A stretch of 64,000 nt of DNA from Dyadobacter fermentans DSM 18053 (GTDB lineage Bacteria; Bacteroidota; Bacteroidia; Cytophagales; Spirosomataceae): the NCBI RefSeq assembly GCF_000023125.1, contig NC_013037.1, positions 5,310,501 to 5,374,500 on the forward strand. Reading direction: 5' to 3'. Shown one piece after another: positions 61,681 through 64,000 of the stretch; the first letter of the stretch is position 1, and the number at the start of each line of letters is the position of its first letter. The translations under genes were made by a program, and so were the position numbers. The notes under the pieces are model-generated. The model was given only the letters and a program-made list of their open reading frames with translations. It had not been told where the DNA came from and made no database searches.

Positions 61681-62522
61681 TATTTTCCTCTTGATTCCAG
61701 TTTGACGAGTGCATCCACTTCGGCATCTTTCAAGGCAACATTGTAAATCCGCACTTCATCGAGCAGGCCCGTGAGGTAGCTCGCCCAATCCTGCCCGGAA
61801 GCGCCGGAGGTAAGGCTGGGCTTGGTCTGGAACTGCACCGTTCCGAACACCATTTTGCCCGGCTTTTGCCATTTCAGGTCACCAAAACTGGCTACCGTGG
61901 TGGTAGCCGTTTTGGAGCCGTTTAAGTAAATGGAGAATGTGGATGAAGTGGCATCGTATGACAATGCAATATGGTTCCATGAGTTGTAAAGGTTTACAAT
62001 TCCTTCTTTGCTAACCCATGTGTCCTTTTTGTCATTCTGAATATGCGCTTTGAAAATTCCGTCGGTCTCGGTGCCGCCGTTTTCAAAGAATGTTTCGATG
62101 TTGCCCCAGAAACCATCCGTTTGGGATAACCCCACGAGCCCGATGATGCCGCCCTGCGCTTTTGTCGACGGGCTGTTCACCCAATAAGTCATCGTAAAGC
62201 TTTTCAGGCCCAGGATGGCGGCAGTCGGGTCGAAAAGCACGTAGCCGTCCTTTGCGCCTTTCATGGCCTGGCCTTTTAATCCGTTGGCGAACGTGGTGCC
62301 GGTGTTGGCGCCTGCGGTGTTCGATACGACATCGTTATAGGTGCCGTCGAAAGGGAAATGCGCCACCAGATTGGGTTTCGCGATCTCGTCAGAACTTGTG
62401 AATCCGCCGATTGTGACATCAGGGGCATAACTTTCGGGATCGAACTTTTCGTAGCAGGATGTTACCCCGAACATCGTTGTCGCACACAATGCCACGGCCA
62501 GTTTATTCTTTAAAGTTTTCAT
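61680..62522 (-). CDS. LamG/concanavalin A-like lipoprotein
   Basis: 280 residues with a lipoprotein signal (FGVTSC, Cys near 23). From about residue 50 a LamG-like jelly roll is seen: NLVAHFPFDGTYNDVVSN, KSFTMTYWVNSP, WNHIALSYDATSSTFSIYLNGSKT and GLLDEVRIYNVALKDAEVDAL. It probably sits on the surface next to SusD and binds glucan. Position between susD and the GH144 genes, 20 bp after susD, fits a surface glycan-binding protein. Confidence 0.87.
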   Translation of the reverse strand: MKTLKNKLAVALCATTMFGVTSCYEKFDPESYAPDVTIGGFTSSDEIAKPNLVAHFPFDGTYNDVVSNTAGANTGTTFANGLKGQAMKGAKDGYVLFDPTAAILGLKSFTMTYWVNSPSTKAQGGIIGLVGLSQTDGFWGNIETFFENGGTETDGIFKAHIQNDKKDTWVSKEGIVNLYNSWNHIALSYDATSSTFSIYLNGSKTATTTVASFGDLKWQKPGKMVFGTVQFQTKPSLTSGASGQDWASYLTGLLDEVRIYNVALKDAEVDALVKLESRGK

Positions 62523-62542
62523 CGATAGATCGTGGTTTTGGA

Positions 62543-64000
62543 TTAATAACCTGGGTTTTGGGTCAATACACCTGCACTAATGTCGATTTCGTTCTGCGGG
62601 ATCGGCCATACTTCGTTTTTACCCGCTTTCCAGCCTTTCGGTCCAAAGATCTGCGCAGCGCGGCCCTGGCGGATCACGTCGAAATAGCGGTCGTTTTCCA
62701 TTGCGAGTTCGTAATGGCGTTCGTTCCAGATGGCCGTGCGCAAAGCAGCCTTGTCGGTGGTCGTAATTTTCGGCAGGATCGTTTTGCTGGCTCCGCGGGC
62801 ACGGGCACGCACCAGTTCGAGTGAAGCGAGCGCCTGAGTGGTGTTTCCGATCTCATTTGCCGCTTCCGCATTCATCAGCAACACGTCGGCATAGCGGATC
62901 ACCCGCACATTCTGCTGCGCACCTTCGTTAAAACCTGTTACAAACAGTTTGAACGGCACGTAGGATTTCTGGTTGTACATCGGGTTATCGCCGGTTGCCG
63001 CAATCGCATCACCCGAAGGAGTGGTTTCGCCGCGGAAGATAATGGTCGCATCGCGGCGCGGGTCGCCCGCTTCGAATGCTTTGGAAAGCTCTTCCGTAGG
63101 CACATTAAAGCCCCAGCCGCCGCCTTGTACGCCTCTTACCCCCTGCACCTGCGAATATTGCGAGTTCGAAGCGTCTTTGTTAGAAGGGACAAGCTCGTTC
63201 TGAATTTCAAAAACCGACTCTCTCGAATTCTCATTCTGAATGCGGAACAATGCTTCGTAATCGGCTACCAGCGAGTACTGGCCGGAGCTGATCACCTGTG
63301 TGGTGAGGTCAAAAACCTGCTGCCACTTGGCCTGGTACATGGATACCTTGGCGTGCAGTGACTGCGCAGCACCTTTGGTCGCACGGCCAAGGTCGGCGGC
63401 GCCATAATTAGCCGGGAGCACAGCCGCAGCTTCCGTCAGATCTTTCTCAATAGCCGCATACACATCCGCTTTGGGTGTGCGCGGCAGGTTGTACTCTGTC
63501 GCATCCTTCGGCACCGTCAAACGCAAAGGCACATCACCGAATGCCCTTACGAGGCGGAAGTAGGAGTATGCACGAACGAATTTCGCTTCTGCCAAATACC
63601 GCGTTTTCAGCGTTTCGTCCATGCTGATCGCCGGAATGTTGTCCAGCACTTGATTGGCGTAGTTGATATTCTGATATTGGCCTTCCCAGAAACCGCCCAG
63701 CTGGCCTTCTGTGGAGCCCACGGTGAAGGTGTCGTATTGGTTAAAGAACGTCGCGTCGGAAGCCGTGCTGCCTTTTTCGGCATCGTCCGAGCCGATGCTT
63801 TCGATGGCAATGGCCGCGAATGCGGTATTGTTCCAGCTGCGGAGATTGGCATACATCGCATTCACCGCTTTCGTGGCGTCAGCCTCGTTTTGCCAGAACA
63901 CCACGCCCGGCTGCTTACCCTGCGGGTCCACGTCGAGGAAGCTGTCGCTGCAAGAGGAAGGGACGATCAGGAGCGCTGCCAGCCCCAGATAAAGCCCTTT
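62543..64000 (-). CDS. SusD/RagB family lipoprotein (5' end cut by window edge)
   Basis: Visible from the right edge of the window: the signal peptide (LYLGLAALLIVPSSC) with its lipid-anchored cysteine, followed by SDSFLDVDPQG, the usual start of mature SusD proteins, and the TPR-containing SusD fold (FVRAYSYFRLVRAFGDVPL) to the end with ELAMENDRYFDVIRQG and YGxKxxxNxxLPIPQNEI-type PIPQNEIDI. It binds glycan on the cell surface and caps a SusC TonB transporter, which should lie just beyond base 64000. Only a few N-terminal residues are missing. Confidence 0.95.
   Translation of the reverse strand, partial: KGLYLGLAALLIVPSSCSDSFLDVDPQGKQPGVVFWQNEADATKAVNAMYANLRSWNNTAFAAIAIESIGSDDAEKGSTASDATFFNQYDTFTVGSTEGQLGGFWEGQYQNINYANQVLDNIPAISMDETLKTRYLAEAKFVRAYSYFRLVRAFGDVPLRLTVPKDATEYNLPRTPKADVYAAIEKDLTEAAAVLPANYGAADLGRATKGAAQSLHAKVSMYQAKWQQVFDLTTQVISSGQYSLVADYEALFRIQNENSRESVFEIQNELVPSNKDASNSQYSQVQGVRGVQGGGWGFNVPTEELSKAFEAGDPRRDATIIFRGETTPSGDAIAATGDNPMYNQKSYVPFKLFVTGFNEGAQQNVRVIRYADVLLMNAEAANEIGNTTQALASLELVRARARGASKTILPKITTTDKAALRTAIWNERHYELAMENDRYFDVIRQGRAAQIFGPKGWKAGKNEVWPIPQNEIDISAGVLTQNPGY

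Overview
The window reads as chromosomal DNA from a member of the Bacteroidetes, most likely Cytophagales and close to Dyadobacter. Reasons: a SusD/RagB lipoprotein, a TonB receptor with STN and carboxypeptidase-like N-terminal domains, DUF4249 lipoproteins, a GldE-type CBS protein, the ArgF'-type (N-acyl-ornithine) carbamoyltransferase, a 29-residue COX24-like ribosomal peptide and few Shine-Dalgarno sequences. The genus is inference. No rRNA, tRNA or CRISPR array was seen.

Layout. 1-4463: thymidine kinase (cut by the window edge), a conserved unknown protein, an HMG-CoA-lyase family enzyme, a 0.77-kb gene-free stretch with ten 53-54-bp hairpin repeats, and a nucleotide-sugar epimerase. 4704-12968: a five-gene envelope cluster (secreted unknown, TonB receptor, two paralogous DUF4249 lipoproteins, a macroglobulin-like protein with a plug-like segment). 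12965-15937: an Lrp regulator divergent from an SDR-type threonine dehydrogenase and 2-amino-3-ketobutyrate CoA ligase (threonine to glycine), with inverted octamer arrays between the two enzymes. 16005-23350: transglutaminase, a YceI / ceramidase-like / oxidoreductase / thioesterase operon, a HerA-like ATPase and an alpha-E protein. 23713-27450: phosphoglucosamine mutase, cysteine desulfurase, ferrochelatase.

27526-34734 (minus strand) is the arginine cluster GNAT - argG - argC - argD - argF'. Three toxin-antitoxin modules interrupt it: intact higBA before argG, a wrecked vapBC-like remnant between argG and argC (internal deletion plus a 22-bp tandem duplication), and an intact vapBC between argC and argD. 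The plus strand continues with aat, proB, proA and an argE-like deacetylase, so proline and arginine synthesis lie side by side. No argB is in the window.

39245-50178: enoyl-CoA hydratase, RNase G, the COX24-like peptide, a TPR protein, HU, mutY, a dioxygenase plus Gfo/Idh pair, ssb, gldE and guaB. An IS3-family element (50282-51582) sits between guaB and dedA, inside a 21-bp inverted repeat made of heptamers. 51646-57460: DedA, phosphosulfolactate synthase, a thioesterase, MazG, a coiled-coil protein, thiamine pyrophosphokinase and an M1 peptidase. 57489-64000 (minus strand): a kelch protein and part of a polysaccharide-utilisation locus with SusD, a LamG lipoprotein and two GH144-like enzymes, probably for beta-1,2-glucan; SusC would lie beyond the right edge.

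The least explained items are the covarying hairpin repeat array, the DUF4249/macroglobulin/TonB cluster, the short-repeat inverted arms, and the toxin-antitoxin modules within the arginine cluster.
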